Shown here: positions 35,702 to 48,562 of the stretch, one piece after another
How the letters are laid out: every line of letters begins with the position of its first letter
How positions within the stretch are numbered: position 1 is the first letter of the stretch
Assembly (NCBI GenBank): GCA_013399015.1
Contig: VWZX01010273.1
Span: forward strand, 6,165,950 to 6,229,949
Length of the DNA stretch: 64,000 bases
Reading direction: 5' to 3'
Origin: Galbula dea
Taxonomy: Eukaryota > Chordata > Aves > Piciformes > Galbulidae
Position numbers and translations under genes: made by a program
The notes under the pieces: generated by a model
What the model saw: the letters and a program-made list of their open reading frames with translations, nothing else
The model's database searches: none
Told to the model about the DNA's origin: nothing

Positions 35702-38700
35702 TTCTTTGTTCCAGCTCCTACAATATATTTTCCTTGTCTATTTTAACATGCAAAATTAAAACTCTAGAACTGGAAATTCTCCAAATTCTCCACAATATTT
35801 CTGGGGTTTATTTCTTTGTAATAAACACAGACTTCAGACATGCCTTTTCTGTATTTACCTCAGACTCTCCATGCTGAAGGATCAATGCAAGCAAGCTCAA
35901 TAACTGTGTTGCCTTCACAGAAGGAGCCCAGAGAAACATACTTTGCATTGTCTACTCAATCAGTGCTGAATGTTATTTCCCTCCACCTTGGAAACCTTAT
36001 TCCCATGCAGTGAAGATTTGAGGACACTGCAGCCTGCTTGCAAATATTTCACAGAGTGATAAACAGCCAAATTAGTAAACTGAATTATTCATTGCAAATT
36101 ATTTGCTCATTCTTACAGAGCACCCTGCACCCCACCTGTAATTGCCATTGCACACACTTCTCTTAATGTTGATTTTGTGTCTGGATTTTATTTTTCATCC
36201 AGTTTTCCATTCTCCCTCACCCCCTTCCTGTATTGTGATGATATTTCACTCAAACATCTTTTCACAACCAAATTCCAATGTGGTTCTGTGTGAAACATAA
36301 TAACCACTTTCTCCCACTGTCCAAAACAGCTCTTCAGATTCAAAAGAAGGGACAGTCCCTGGGATCTAGTAGAGAAAGGGGTGACAAAGGCAATAATGTT
36401 GGGCACTGTTCACTGTGAAGGCAAACAATAAAGACAAAAACTAGGAAAATAGTCCAAAAATGAAGACTGCCATGAACTGATATAACACAATAGCACCACT
36501 CTACATATTTGGAACTGTTAATGAAGCCATGAACACAAAACTCTATGGTGGAGACTACACCATGTAATAACAAGACTCTAATAGCTCTATGGGAACAGGA
36601 AGAAGCAAACCTACCAACTAATTGTGCTTACATGATCAACAGCTTCTGTAAGTGCTTCTCAGCTTTCATCTGAGTTGCTGTTTCACTATAATTGTCTCTA
36701 TCTGCATGCACAGTGGTTAATTTAAAAAGCTTTATGGAACTGGCCAAACAACTGCTGCCTCACACTTCCCATCTCCTGAAGGCTGAACCTGTCATAGCCA
36801 TTTGGAAGCAATGAGGCTGTCAAAACTGGCTACTGGGAGCAGAGGACACACCACAGAGTCCATCTCTACAGTCAGATGACATAGCATATTTGCACCAGTA
36901 GGAATTGCTGGCCTGTAAATAAGGATCAGAACATTTAGGTGAAAGCAAATGCCCCAAAATTTTGGGCAGAACATCAGAATGAATAGCTGCTATTACAGCT
37001 GCTGTGGATCTTCCACTCATACTTTTGCTACCAGGTTTATCTATTCACTGTCCTGGTACTAGAAATTATAATTTTAGACAAGGAGTGGGGTGGGGGGGTA
37101 ATAGCAGGACAGTATGTGACAGAATTCCCAAATAAAATATGCTGCTGTGACAGAAAACATAATACCTGTACTTATATTTCCTAATTTCCCCAGGTTTCCT
37201 CATGCTTAATTTCTTATTTGATTCCCCCCACACACCCCAAAAAACCTGCTGCTTTTTAAATAAGAGAAAGTAATTCTTCAGTGACTGAAGCATCATTATT
37301 CTGTGCTATTAGTGGAAGTGCAGTCTGTAGTAAAAAAATATATTTCTCAGCATTTAGATGAATTACAAAATCAGATTTATCACACTGTTATGTCCTTTCT
37401 CTCCCTTTATATTTTACTGCTTAGATAACTCATGTTTTGTTCATACAAAAGCATACAGAAAATTAAGTTTGAATTCTAATTACCTCCCTCTATTTTTCAA
37501 GTACTGATTTTTTTTTTTTTGCCTGAGGCTTTATTCAAAAGGAGAAATAGTAATGCATAGTCCCTAAACCTTGCTATGATAAATGGATTCTGCTCCCACA
37601 ACTTTTTATTTTCCTTTATTTGGGAGACTCAAATTCCAGTGGTTAATACTTATCCCTCTATGTTTTACACTTCTAACCATCCAAACTGGAGAAGAAAAAA
37701 GTTATGTTATTCAGATGAGTAAGCATAAATTGATAATTATGAATAATGAGCATAAACCCCAGCATGAAACTTGCTTCAGTAATCACTGATATTTTTATAG
37801 AGTCTATCTTGCTCACAACCAGAATGGGTCAAAATGCACAAATAAGGTACAGAGATAAAGGTGAAAGTCTAATGTAAATTACATCAAGGTCTTTGCATAT
37901 AGATCTCATTATGGTAAGAATTCCACCTAACTAAAGTCAGAAGTGAGCAACATAAAACTCCAGATGACCATTTTGGAGATCCTGCAACTGAACAATGAAT
38001 GCTCTGGAATCATGGGCTAGCCAAAGCTGTTACTTTACCTACTGGAAGGTGAAGAGTACTTAACCCAGGTACTAAAGGTGTATCTAAGGAATGAGATATA
38101 CACAAACCCCCAGTACCAAAATGGTCTCAGTAACTCATCATTTGACATTTTATTTCTCTGGGAGAATGAAGCAAGTAAACTAACATGGGCAGAAAGAACA
38201 GAATGAACTGTTCCAAGAAGTGGTATTAATATTTAAGTTAAAAACCCAAGGTTGTACATTTATTGCTGGAAGCCAGTCATGAGAAGGTGTCTGAACTGCT
38301 TTAGATGCATTAGTGCACCCCCTGGGAACATAGGGACTGTTAACCAGCCACAATCTAAACCAGTTATGGATCTGTGAAGAGGTTCTTTACAATATTTCTC
38401 TACTAGCAATGAAGTCCCACAAGCAAGGCCACTGCAAAGGAGAGGTTCTTTGTACCTCTTCTCTCAAAATTCCTTTATTCCTAATTTTAAGTATGAAGCA
38501 ATGGAATTGATCTAAGCAGAAGCCCAGAGGTTGTTTATTTGTCTGGGTTTAATCTTACTGGGAGACATGCTATAGGTCTCTATCCTGTGCTGGACACTGT
38601 AGTTCATCTAAATAGATTCAGTTGCTGGATGATTTTGTGTGAAGAGTAGAGACCCAGCATCATTCATCTTTTTTATTCTCCTAAATTAAATCACTGGATA

Positions 38701-41700
38701 GCCTAAGAAAATAGAAATACAGAATCTGCTAACCCTCCTGGGAGGAAAAAAGAGTGCAACTATTCTTTCTGCTTTGTGTTCTAGCTCATTGTATTGTTTT
38801 ATCTTTTCAAGAGTAATGTTCATTGCATTGGCACATGTCTAGCAGTAAACAGTTTTGCAGTTATCAGATGTCTCAGCTTTACTCCAGCATTTAACCAATA
38901 TCTAAAGCTGTAATGTTTTGTATATTCAGGACCATGCACACCCTTCCCTTCCAATTCAGAGAGGCCTTATAAATATCTGTGCTTTATGACACATTTCCAG
39001 ACAATCATTAGCATAAGTTACTATTGACAAATTTTGTTTTGAGCTCTCAGTGGCTCTGTCTTATCATGCACCTGACAGGAAAAGGAAGACACATTTATTT
39101 TCAGTTTCACATGTGACTATTTAAAGGGCAGGGGTTACAGGCACATACACCCAGTGCATCAAAATGAGGGTACACCAGCAAGAGGATATCAGAGATTTTT
39201 TTGCCTCCACTATAGGCATTCAGCATACTCCATGACAAAACCTACTCTTGATGTGCTTGTTAAAAGTGATGGAAAACCCTTAATAGTACCTAAACCAGGA
39301 CAACTGCAAAGCAGTTGCTCATGCAAAAGTAGTGCTGCTTGTTGCCAGTCATTAGCAGGACAATGCTCAAACAGATCCTGCTCTCACAGCCCCCAGGTAC
39401 ACTTCTGAGCATTTTCATTTTAGCTTTACCTTACAAAACACAGACTGAGTATGAGAGAGCAGAACCTTACAGACTGTGAACCCACTTTGTCTGAGACACA
39501 CATGTAAAGATTCTATCTCAGCTTGTGGAGTGTTGGCAGCTTAGCTTCCCTAATTCAACTACTGTTTATCAATAATGCCTTCTCTAAAAACCTCAAATCA
39601 GCAACTGCTTTATTACTTGGCAAAGTGTGGCAGAATGCAGATGCATCCTCTAATATATAATTTACAAAGCCAATTATACTCTCCTCATTGACAAGGGGGA
39701 TGGGAAGCTGTTGGTAACTACACCTGGCTTCACAAGGATTATTAAGAGTATCTCCTGTGAATTCTTTCTGCTTTTGATGATCTCTGCACTGATTCATACC
39801 TGTCTACTTCTGCACTTCAGAATCTGAATTCCACATCCAATGCCAGACAAATCTCACAGTCTGTCAAGTCATTTCCATTCTCACTATTTTTGCCATTTTT
39901 CATTTACTATAAGGAAAAGTTACTGATCATCATTACACTAGTTTCTTTCCTACCATTTCAAAAGAATGGTAGGTTTTATTATGATAGGGTTTCCCTGTCC
40001 CCTTAGGATAGTAAGTAGACAGTCACAGGAAGGACACAGGTGATTTTTAGAAGTAATGAATTCACCACCAGTTCTAGCCACCCAGGAAGTTAATTTGATA
40101 GGTTTAACTGGAAGTGTTCTGGAGCTGATGAAAAGAAACATCCAAGCTGTAGCACTGAAAGGTCAGAGGCAGTCAGTGGCTAACACTGACCTTTTAGCTA
40201 TCCTAAGGCAAGCTGCCCAGGTGAGTGACTGCATGCTCACTTGACTGAAAGTCACATAAGCTCTGCAAGCATGTGAGATAGCTCTGTAATAAAGATACCT
40301 CTAAGCTCACCATTCAACCACAGCAAAAAAGAACCCACAAAAAAGCAAGACACAAGCATTCTTCCTGTGGGAGTCAGCCCTCTTCAGAGAACTTACATGA
40401 ACAAAACTGATTTATCCACCACTACCCAAAAGACAGTGGCTGTTGTTTTGACACTCAGGAATGCTGCCTCCTAGGTGTACTAGGCTGTACTAGGTGTCCT
40501 CTGCTGAACAGAAAGGGAACATATGCCATCTACCTGCTTTAGGAGGAGAGATCAGGCAAACCTGAGTGCTGGCCATACTGCAGAAAGCAGCAGAAAGTGT
40601 CCTGTGACAGAAATAGGTTGGAGAGACCTGCAGTCTTGCAGTTATCCTCTGTGACTGCAGAACCTCATATTCCACTTCAAAGAAAGAAGAAGTAGGAAAG
40701 AATGGTTATTTTGTTTTAAAAGGTGGCAAGAGGAACAAGAAGAGTTTCCTTTGCTCAGCTTTTTAGAAAAAAGCTCATTGACACCTAAGCTTATTTAAGG
40801 ACTCCAGGCTGCCAATCCAACTTTAGGGAGGTAGACATCCTACAAGTACAGACCTTAGATCCCTCAGAAAGGCACATGGAGGACATCAGGAGTCTTATAA
40901 TACCACTTTTTGAAATTATTCCCTAGTTTTTCCCTCTCTTTATTTGCTCTGTAAAGGGACTCAAGTACCCCAGTGATACTCTATAGCCAACTATCTAAAA
41001 TCCAGGCATTGCAGCAGATAATGCTTACACTTGTCTAAGTTTGACTGTAGCTTTTGATCCCTTCCCAACCAATCTGAATCATTTACAGCCTTTCCTGACC
41101 TTCATTTAAGTATATGCAAATTTTATGCATCATCTACCCTACCTAAACCACAGGTATAATAAATATACTAAAAAGCTTAAGTGTTGGCAGGGTACTCTGG
41201 GCTCCACCAGTGAACACTTTCACATAGTAGAGAAACATTCATATCCAGGGCTTTAAATAGCTTTACCAAAAGCAAGCTGCACTAAATCTCAGATGCAAAG
41301 AGTGTCATGTGGCTTTGGAAAGTCTTAAAGTGTCTTCACTGGAGTTGGTATTTGTACATGTATTTAGAAAACTTCTCATGATGTAACAGAGTGGGTGAGG
41401 AAGTCTCCAGGAATCTATCCTGACTGTAGAGAAGTGTCAACAACCCTTTCTACTGACAGATCATTTATTCCCAGCCCTTCCACACGTCACCAGTAAAAAC
41501 TCTATGCTGCAAGCCAGGCCCAAGGGAAACCAAAGAGTAATTAATTCTCAAGGACTTCCTCAAACTGCTTCCAGTAGATCCATCAGAGCTCCCTGCTCCA
41601 GCTGTCTAAGCTCAAGGCAGAGACAGCAGAAAAGGCTCTGGCTGCACAACTGCTCTTAATAATCCTCACTCCTCTCAGCTGGCTAGGAAAACGTTTCTCC

Positions 41701-44700
41701 AGCTCTCCCTCTCACTGTTATTCACAACCACACACCAGATGGGAAGCTTTAAAGAGGAACAGAAAATTAATTCAGTTTTCTTGATGGATCAACACAGAGA
41801 AAATGCTCCTGAAGGACCCAGCCTTTTCTTCAGGCTCTCACTCAAAAAACCCCCTTAGTTTCTACACAGATATTACAGTGCAGAAAGTGATGTACCACAT
41901 CCCCCACACCATGCTTTATCCCTGGGGAGCTGATGGCTGCTGAAATGCTTCTTTCAACTTAACTGCTACCAACTGACTTCTCTTGGACCAAATGACTTGG
42001 CACTTTAAACACAAAAAAAGTCTCCTCTGCTGTAGAAGTTTGTGCTAGAAATTTCACCAAGCAGAGAAGATTATTGAATGTAGGTCTCACATACTGGCCT
42101 GTTATTAAAAACAGTATTAGCCCCTGGGCTAACACATTAGAGACTTCTCTTGTGCTTTTGGTTATTCTACTGCCTTTTCATTCATGACTGCCCAAGCATA
42201 CTCAGTGCAAAATTCTACAGAATAAAGCAAAGGAAACAAAGGATCTGTCCTCAAGACATCTGGCCTCTTCTTTTCTCACCCATTTTTACATCACAAGTCT
42301 CCATAACTGAAGTCTCCCTTTGTGTTACTGACTCACTGAATGAATTAATAGATAAGCAGATATATTTAAGTAAGTGCTGAGAAGACAGTTCTGCAGAAAC
42401 TAAGTCAAAGCAGCAACAGGGGAAGGAATGAAGAATATATGAAGATCATTAGAATAAGCAGAATTCTGATGATAGGAAATACTCTAAAACCATAAGTATG
42501 GATTTAAAGGCAACTTTTATTAGGGAGAACAAGATAACTTCAGGATAAGAGCATCATGTTTAGCAATGGAAGCAATTCTATCTGGTGGATTAGATAATGA
42601 ATGTGTAATTAAACAAGATTAATTTTCAACCTACTTTTCCAATCCTGGGCAAGTGACTTCATTTCTCAGTTCTATAGTTTCCACAAGTTGATCACTGTCC
42701 ACACACAGCCAGTCCATCCCACTGTGCTAACACTATGTTGGGTTGCCAGGATGACACCAAAATATAAGTGGTAATAATATTAAATTAGCAGAGAAAGAGC
42801 ATTCAAAATCCCCAGAATTGTTGATGGCATGAAGATATAGTGCAAGAAGATGCAGTTCAGCTGCATGATTCATTACTGCTATGCTCTACCTTTACTAGAT
42901 CAAGAAAAGAGTTACTTTGAGAAATCAACTGCTGTGAAATAAAGGACAAGAGACCCTGAAAACCAAAGAAAATAGTATCTTGCCATCACACAAAATCCTC
43001 ACTACAAGACTAGAATTTCTCACCTCCTCCAAATCTCCAACTAATTTTATAAATAATTCAAAAAGAAACACATGCCACACAAGAAAGAATAAAACAACTG
43101 GCAGAAAAATTTGGAATAAGTTTAAGATTTGTTTCTATCCAGCTTTACTTATGCCTCCTAAATGTTTACTTCCAGAGAAGACACTGAAATAAGAATGAAG
43201 CAGAAACACAGCACAGGGAATAAGCATGTATTCCTAATTATGAAATTGTATTTTATTCCCAAGACAGCTGACTTTTCAGTATATTTAATAAAGGGAAATC
43301 AAGCAAATGGTTTCAACCATTAATGAGAGCTCCTGGGAAATTAAAAATTACAAAAGAAACAAATTCCCATGTAGGGATAAAATAGAGAAGCTGTAATTAT
43401 GGCTAAATAGTTGACAGATTATAAAGTAATACTTTGGCACAAAGTTGCAAGAGAATTTCTAGCTTTAAGACATCCTTTGGAGACTCAACACTATTTATCT
43501 CTGCTCATTTTCTGACTTCCACTTTAAACTGCCTGTGTTGAAATAAGGGATTTTTCAGTGGTAAAACATTATAGCCCAAGATGAAAGAAAATATTACAGT
43601 TTGGCTTGTTGAAGGACTTCTATCTATTGTAAAGCTTGGGTTTGAGATTCTTGTTCACACTGAGATGTTTCAGTCCAACTCCATTCCCACTGAAGGCACC
43701 AGGGGGAGAGAACATCAGGATCTGTTCTGTGAGGCCAGCTGAAGGTCAGTTTCTGTGGTACCAAAGGAGTTTAAAGCAATATAAAATAGCAATGTTTTCT
43801 ACTGCATCACTCTTCACTCAAAATCATGTGTGATGCTGTGGGGTTTTTTTAATTGTACATCCAAATGCATGGCCACATGGAGACTGTAGAGGTAGATCTA
43901 TTCCTTTTACTGTCCTCTCCAAGAGGAAACAAACCCAGACCTTAGCAGCAAGTTGCAAGTTTCCCAAAATGTTTTTCTTTACTTCCTAGCAATGATTTAA
44001 GTACTTAGTACCCAGCTTCAGGAGAAGAATATTTAACACTTTGCAAATTAAACTCAACTCCTGATTAGAGATTTCTGGTGTACTTTTGACTTTAGCAATA
44101 TTTCCATTTCCATAGCATGAGAAGCATATTTCTTTACTACCTTCTGCCAGCAACCTTCCTGAAAGCACTAAGAAACACAATTAGTTTACAGTGCCAGGAA
44201 ATGTTTCTCTCCACCATAACTGAATCATTCTCACTGTCTTTCAGAAACCTGACTGCCCTTGTTTGTCTATGTGTATATACACTTATTTAAACACATGTAT
44301 ACACTGCAGAATGTCTTCATAGTTGCCTCTACTTTTATCCAACTTCTAATTTCATTTCAATTTGGTGGCAATTTTCCCCCAAAGCTTCTAATTTTCACAC
44401 TGTAAGCTCTCTCATTCTTCCTGGAACAAAGCACTATATCTCTCTTAACTATGATTGCTTCTTGCACTTCTGTATCCAGTATCCTTGCCCTTTCTCTGGC
44501 AATGATATTCCCCCCACCCATTACTCAAACACAGCCTTTGGGTACAGAAAGTGTTTCTCCTGAACACTTTCATTTATCTCTGCACTCTTTCAGCCTATTA
44601 CTGACTTGGAAAGTATCTCTCCAAGTCCTAGCCTATCTTTTCCTATCTGTGTTGCCTGAAATTCAAAGTTCTGCCTTATTATGTTCTGGTTTTGCTCACT

Positions 44701-47700
44701 CAGCCTTACCCCAACTGAAGACCTAATTAGAGTAGTCACTTTACCCAACTCTTCACCTACCATCACTCTCAAATCACGTTCATATGTTGCTCAGGACCAA
44801 CCATGAATTGACACTTCAGTTTCCTCCTTTATTTACTGTGCAATGAAAGAAGCTTCTTGTAGTGTGGCTGGAACAGTAACAGTAGTGAGCATGCCTTTCA
44901 CATGCCTGTTTCCTTTTGGCCTTCTAGACTGAGGTTGAAATTTGATTTGCCATCACCAGTTATCTGTACTTTCTGTAACTGTTTGCACTGAGTGATGTTT
45001 TCTGTGTTGTGTTTCTGGTCCAGATTGATCCTCCACTTAGACCTGTCCCTGGTAAATTAGTAGAAGGACAGACTGCAGAAAAACAATGGATCAGTAAATA
45101 TCTACATTTTCTTACTCATTATGCACTGGCTGAACATCTGAAACAGGATAAATACTCTGCTTTTTGTCCCCACTTTGCTTCCATTTTTCTCCCTTGTTCC
45201 TCAGTTGTTCTCCTCCCCCAAAATGCCTGAAGGAGTAAAAACTTCAGTACCTCCAGATACAGCCTGCTTTTACTAGGAGAAGGTTATGTTCTTACCTCAG
45301 TGGACTCAGTAAGTCACAAAATAAACTCAGAATAAAGCCCTCTAGGCAGCTCTCACATTCCAGAGAGCCTTGCCTTCTTTTCACCTTCATGAACAATTAT
45401 AACTGATAGGAAAGAACACTTTCTATTTTCCAAAAGAAGGCAATGTCTTCCTGAAGCAACTGCTCTTCTATTTCTACTGGTTTTTTGGTTTCCCTTCCTA
45501 TGACCTTATGCTGCTGCTGTTACACATTAGTCATCCTTAACCACTGCAATGTTCTTGAACAAAATCTTCCTTGTTCCTTTTGCCGTTTCACCCTGCAGTG
45601 ATGGTGATTGCATGGGGTCCGGCAGGGATACCACAGCACATTAGATATTGTTTCAAATGTCCTAGAACTTGCCTTTTTTAGGTCAGACCTTCAAACCTTT
45701 TCTCTTTAAGAAAGGGACACAGTTGAGATGATGTGATACTGGCATGTGTCTGGAAAATGGGTTGTTCCAGTTCCCTGGTAATATCTATTTGATATCAGAA
45801 AAATATTTAATGGCTTCAAAAAAACCCCCAAACTGTATCACATCTTATCATAGCAATAGACCTATGGCTTCCTAGCCAAAGTACCTCTTTCATGTACATT
45901 TTAAATCAAGAGACTGGCTTTTGCACCTGGGAAGCTATCATTATCCAAGATAAAATACAGAGACAAGTACACAGCAGCATGAATTTAATCGGAAAAGCTT
46001 GCAGATTTGCCTCCTGTTGTTCACAGAATCATTGTAAAACCCCAGAGAATTGGGAACAAGCCTGCTCCTATTCAAAATACAGAAGAGTGGAAATGTTCCT
46101 CTTAAGTCATTTCACACAGAGAAATAATTTATCAACCCAAAGACATTATGATTCTGGAAGCAACAATAACATATGGTTTATTCTTCTTACCTGAGCTGCT
46201 GCCCATGTTCCTTTTCCCCAAGCTGCTTGTATTTTACTCTCAGATCTTTTACAAAGCAACTGCAGACCTTCCAGTAATCCAGGAAGTAAACCAACAGCCC
46301 TTTCAAATTGTTTTATTTATTTATATATCTACACACACACATCATTAATCAATATATTTATTATTATATTGCTACTCCTGTCCCTGGATTTCACATGAGG
46401 TCAGGAACCAAAATGGCAAACTCAAACATGTTGCCTAGGCCAGCTCCAGAGCAAGGAGGAGGAGGGGAGAAACAGATGCAGCAATATATAAGGTGGCTAT
46501 GCATGAACCTGCTCATGCCCAGCCTTTCTGTAAACACATCTAAGCTCTTCTAGCCCTGTGCTGACAAATCCCTGATTGAATCATGACCCCATATTCCACC
46601 TGTTCCTAAGCAAGTCCCCACACTGCTAGTTATGGAAATATATTCAAGATTGAATCCAAATTTCCTGAATCAATGAGGCTTTGATTCTGCTGTGCAAATG
46701 ATTAGGTTACTGGGCTGGGAGGAGAGAGAGACAGAGCAAGAAAGGAATAAAGTAATGACTGCTGAGTTATTACAACTAGCAAAGAAGCCATGTTCTGTTT
46801 TCTGCAGAACTGGATGCAGTGGGAGCATGTAGATCCTCTCAAGAGATAAATATGGGATACTTGGTGCATCATGAGATATATTTTGTGCTTCTCAAAACTG
46901 TCAAAAAACATCTGAGCACACTGGCAAGCTTTGGACTTTTCAAGTAATAGAAAGACCCAAGTGAGTCCTGTGCTAGGGAAATGAAAGGGAAAGTTTATGA
47001 GGGCTTCTGTAGTAAATCAAGTCCTCTGAAATCTTTTGGGATATGGAATTTTAAAGCTCTTTCTCAGAAAGCTTTTGCCTATTCCTACTTGGTGGAACAA
47101 AGGAAAGTGCAAGGGCTCTTCCTTTAAAAGCGACTAACACCATGTAGGTGGCCTCAAGGCAGGAGAGAGGACTAGATTTAGAAACCTGCAGGAAGGTTAC
47201 TAAAAAATTTCTGCAAAAGCAGTATTTACAAATAGATGTTTTATAATGATAAAGGAGACTTTGAGAGATTTTCTGTCAGTTTAGACTTTTGTAAAACAAT
47301 TACTGTACTGGCAGGTTGGATTCAAAACCTCAGAATATCCCTTTTTTCTACCCTTATTTTTTGCTATCTTCATTTTTAATTTTACTGTCTAATGCCTCTC
47401 CATAAACAAATATGAATGAATATGCAACTACTGCAAGAGGAAAGGGAAATAAATAGCGTTTGTTTCTCATGTACTGAGGACTTGGTAAGGCAGCCATGTA
47501 CCAGAGTGATCAGAATGGCTGGATACAGGCAACTTGATTTTCACTGTGCTTTAGCACTCCCATTTTAGTCAAATTAGAAGTTTAAGCTCATGCAAATGTT
47601 GAACAGAATTGTTTAAAAAAAAAGTACTTTCCCCCAAAACAAAGTAAGATTGTAAAATAAATTTGACTTTTAAGTATGAATGCTGTGGTTTAAGCATATG

Positions 47701-48340
47701 GCAGCAGTCAGGCACTTGAAGAGTTAATTTTGGAAGGACCCCTGCATTAGATTCATTGGACATCAGTGCACTAAGAGAAAGCTGAATTGCAGCTAAGAGC
47801 ATAACAGTTAACACACCACTTGTCAGGTTATTAAACCAAAGCTAAGCACATATAAAATACAGCATCCACTGTGTACACATGATAATGGAAATAATCACAA
47901 CATTAAGTGTAATTACCTTTAAATCCAAACAAAAAACCCCTCAATTTGCTAATGATAGTGTAATAACTTTTTTATCTGAGTCCCAAATGCTCATAAAAAA
48001 CCCCACCACAGTTGTCAAGAAATGCTTTTAAGTGTTCAGGATTTGAGAAAAACAACTATCTTAGTGGAAATTACTTATAAGCTTCATTCATGGTGGCAGC
48101 ATCTAGACTATGCTCACTATGAGATTTTCTCATATGTTCAAGCAAAATTAATACAAGAAAGTTCTGCCCTCTTAATTTCTGCTTTCTTCATCTGTTGTGA
48201 TTTTTATAGCTACTGAAGTACAGTGATTCAGTTCCTTAACCCACTTTAGAAGGATGTGAGCAATAAGGACCCAGCAGTTGACATGAGCTGAACTGCATGG
48301 AGAGTTCAGGAAACACAGGGTGTTGCCTCCAATTACTACA
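35702..48340. other. Long unannotated AT-rich stretch
   Basis: No gene, RNA gene or clear interspersed repeat in about 12.6 kb. Minor features are T13 at 37508-37520, a G-rich spot gtggggtggggggg near 37086-37098, a doubled gtactagg near 40478-40493, a more GC-rich patch at about 41480-41720 (no CpG enrichment), a 12-bp palindrome gtgtatatacac at 44271-44282 and octamer words atgcaaat at 41114-41121 and 47590-47597. Open frames reach about 100 codons (45892-46194 plus), without recognisable motifs. Confidence 0.55.
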
Positions 48341-48562
48341 TAGGATGGTTTGGGTTGGAAGAGAACCTTAAAGGTCACCTAGTCCAACCCCCTTGCAGTG
48401 AGCAAGAACAGCTTCAATTAGATCAGGTTGCTCAGAGCCCTTAACAACCTGACCTGGAATGTTTCCAGGGATGGGACATCTACCACCTACCTCTCTGGGC
48501 AACCTGGGCCAGTGTCTCACCACCCTCCATGTGAAAAATACCTTCCTTAAATCTAGTCTAGT
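48341..48562 (-). mobile_element. CR1 LINE 3' fragment, reverse strand, best preserved
   Basis: Plus-strand order is taggatggtttgggttggaa, then ccttaaaggtcacctagtcc, then aaccccct, then gatcaggttgctcagagccc, then aacctgacctggaatgtttc, cagggatgggacatctacca, cctctctgggcaacctgg, gccagtgtctcaccaccctc and a fading end at tccttaaatctagtcta. This is the reverse complement of a CR1 3' end, including the last part of the second ORF. It is the least diverged copy in the window and so probably the youngest. The form beginning with ggtttgggttggaa is, as I recall, common in neoavian and songbird CR1 subfamilies, which is weak support for a neoavian host. Confidence 0.94.

Noticed and set aside
41480..41720. 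GC-richer patch as a possible CpG-island promoter
   Set aside because: CpG dinucleotides are almost absent, so it is not a CpG island.
44271..44282. 12-bp palindrome gtgtatatacac
   Set aside because: About fifteen 12-bp palindromes are expected by chance in this length, more in alternating TA-rich DNA.
16335..47597. Octamer words ATGCAAAT at 16335, 41114 and 47590
   Set aside because: An 8-base AT-rich word is expected at this frequency by chance, and the sites are isolated from each other.
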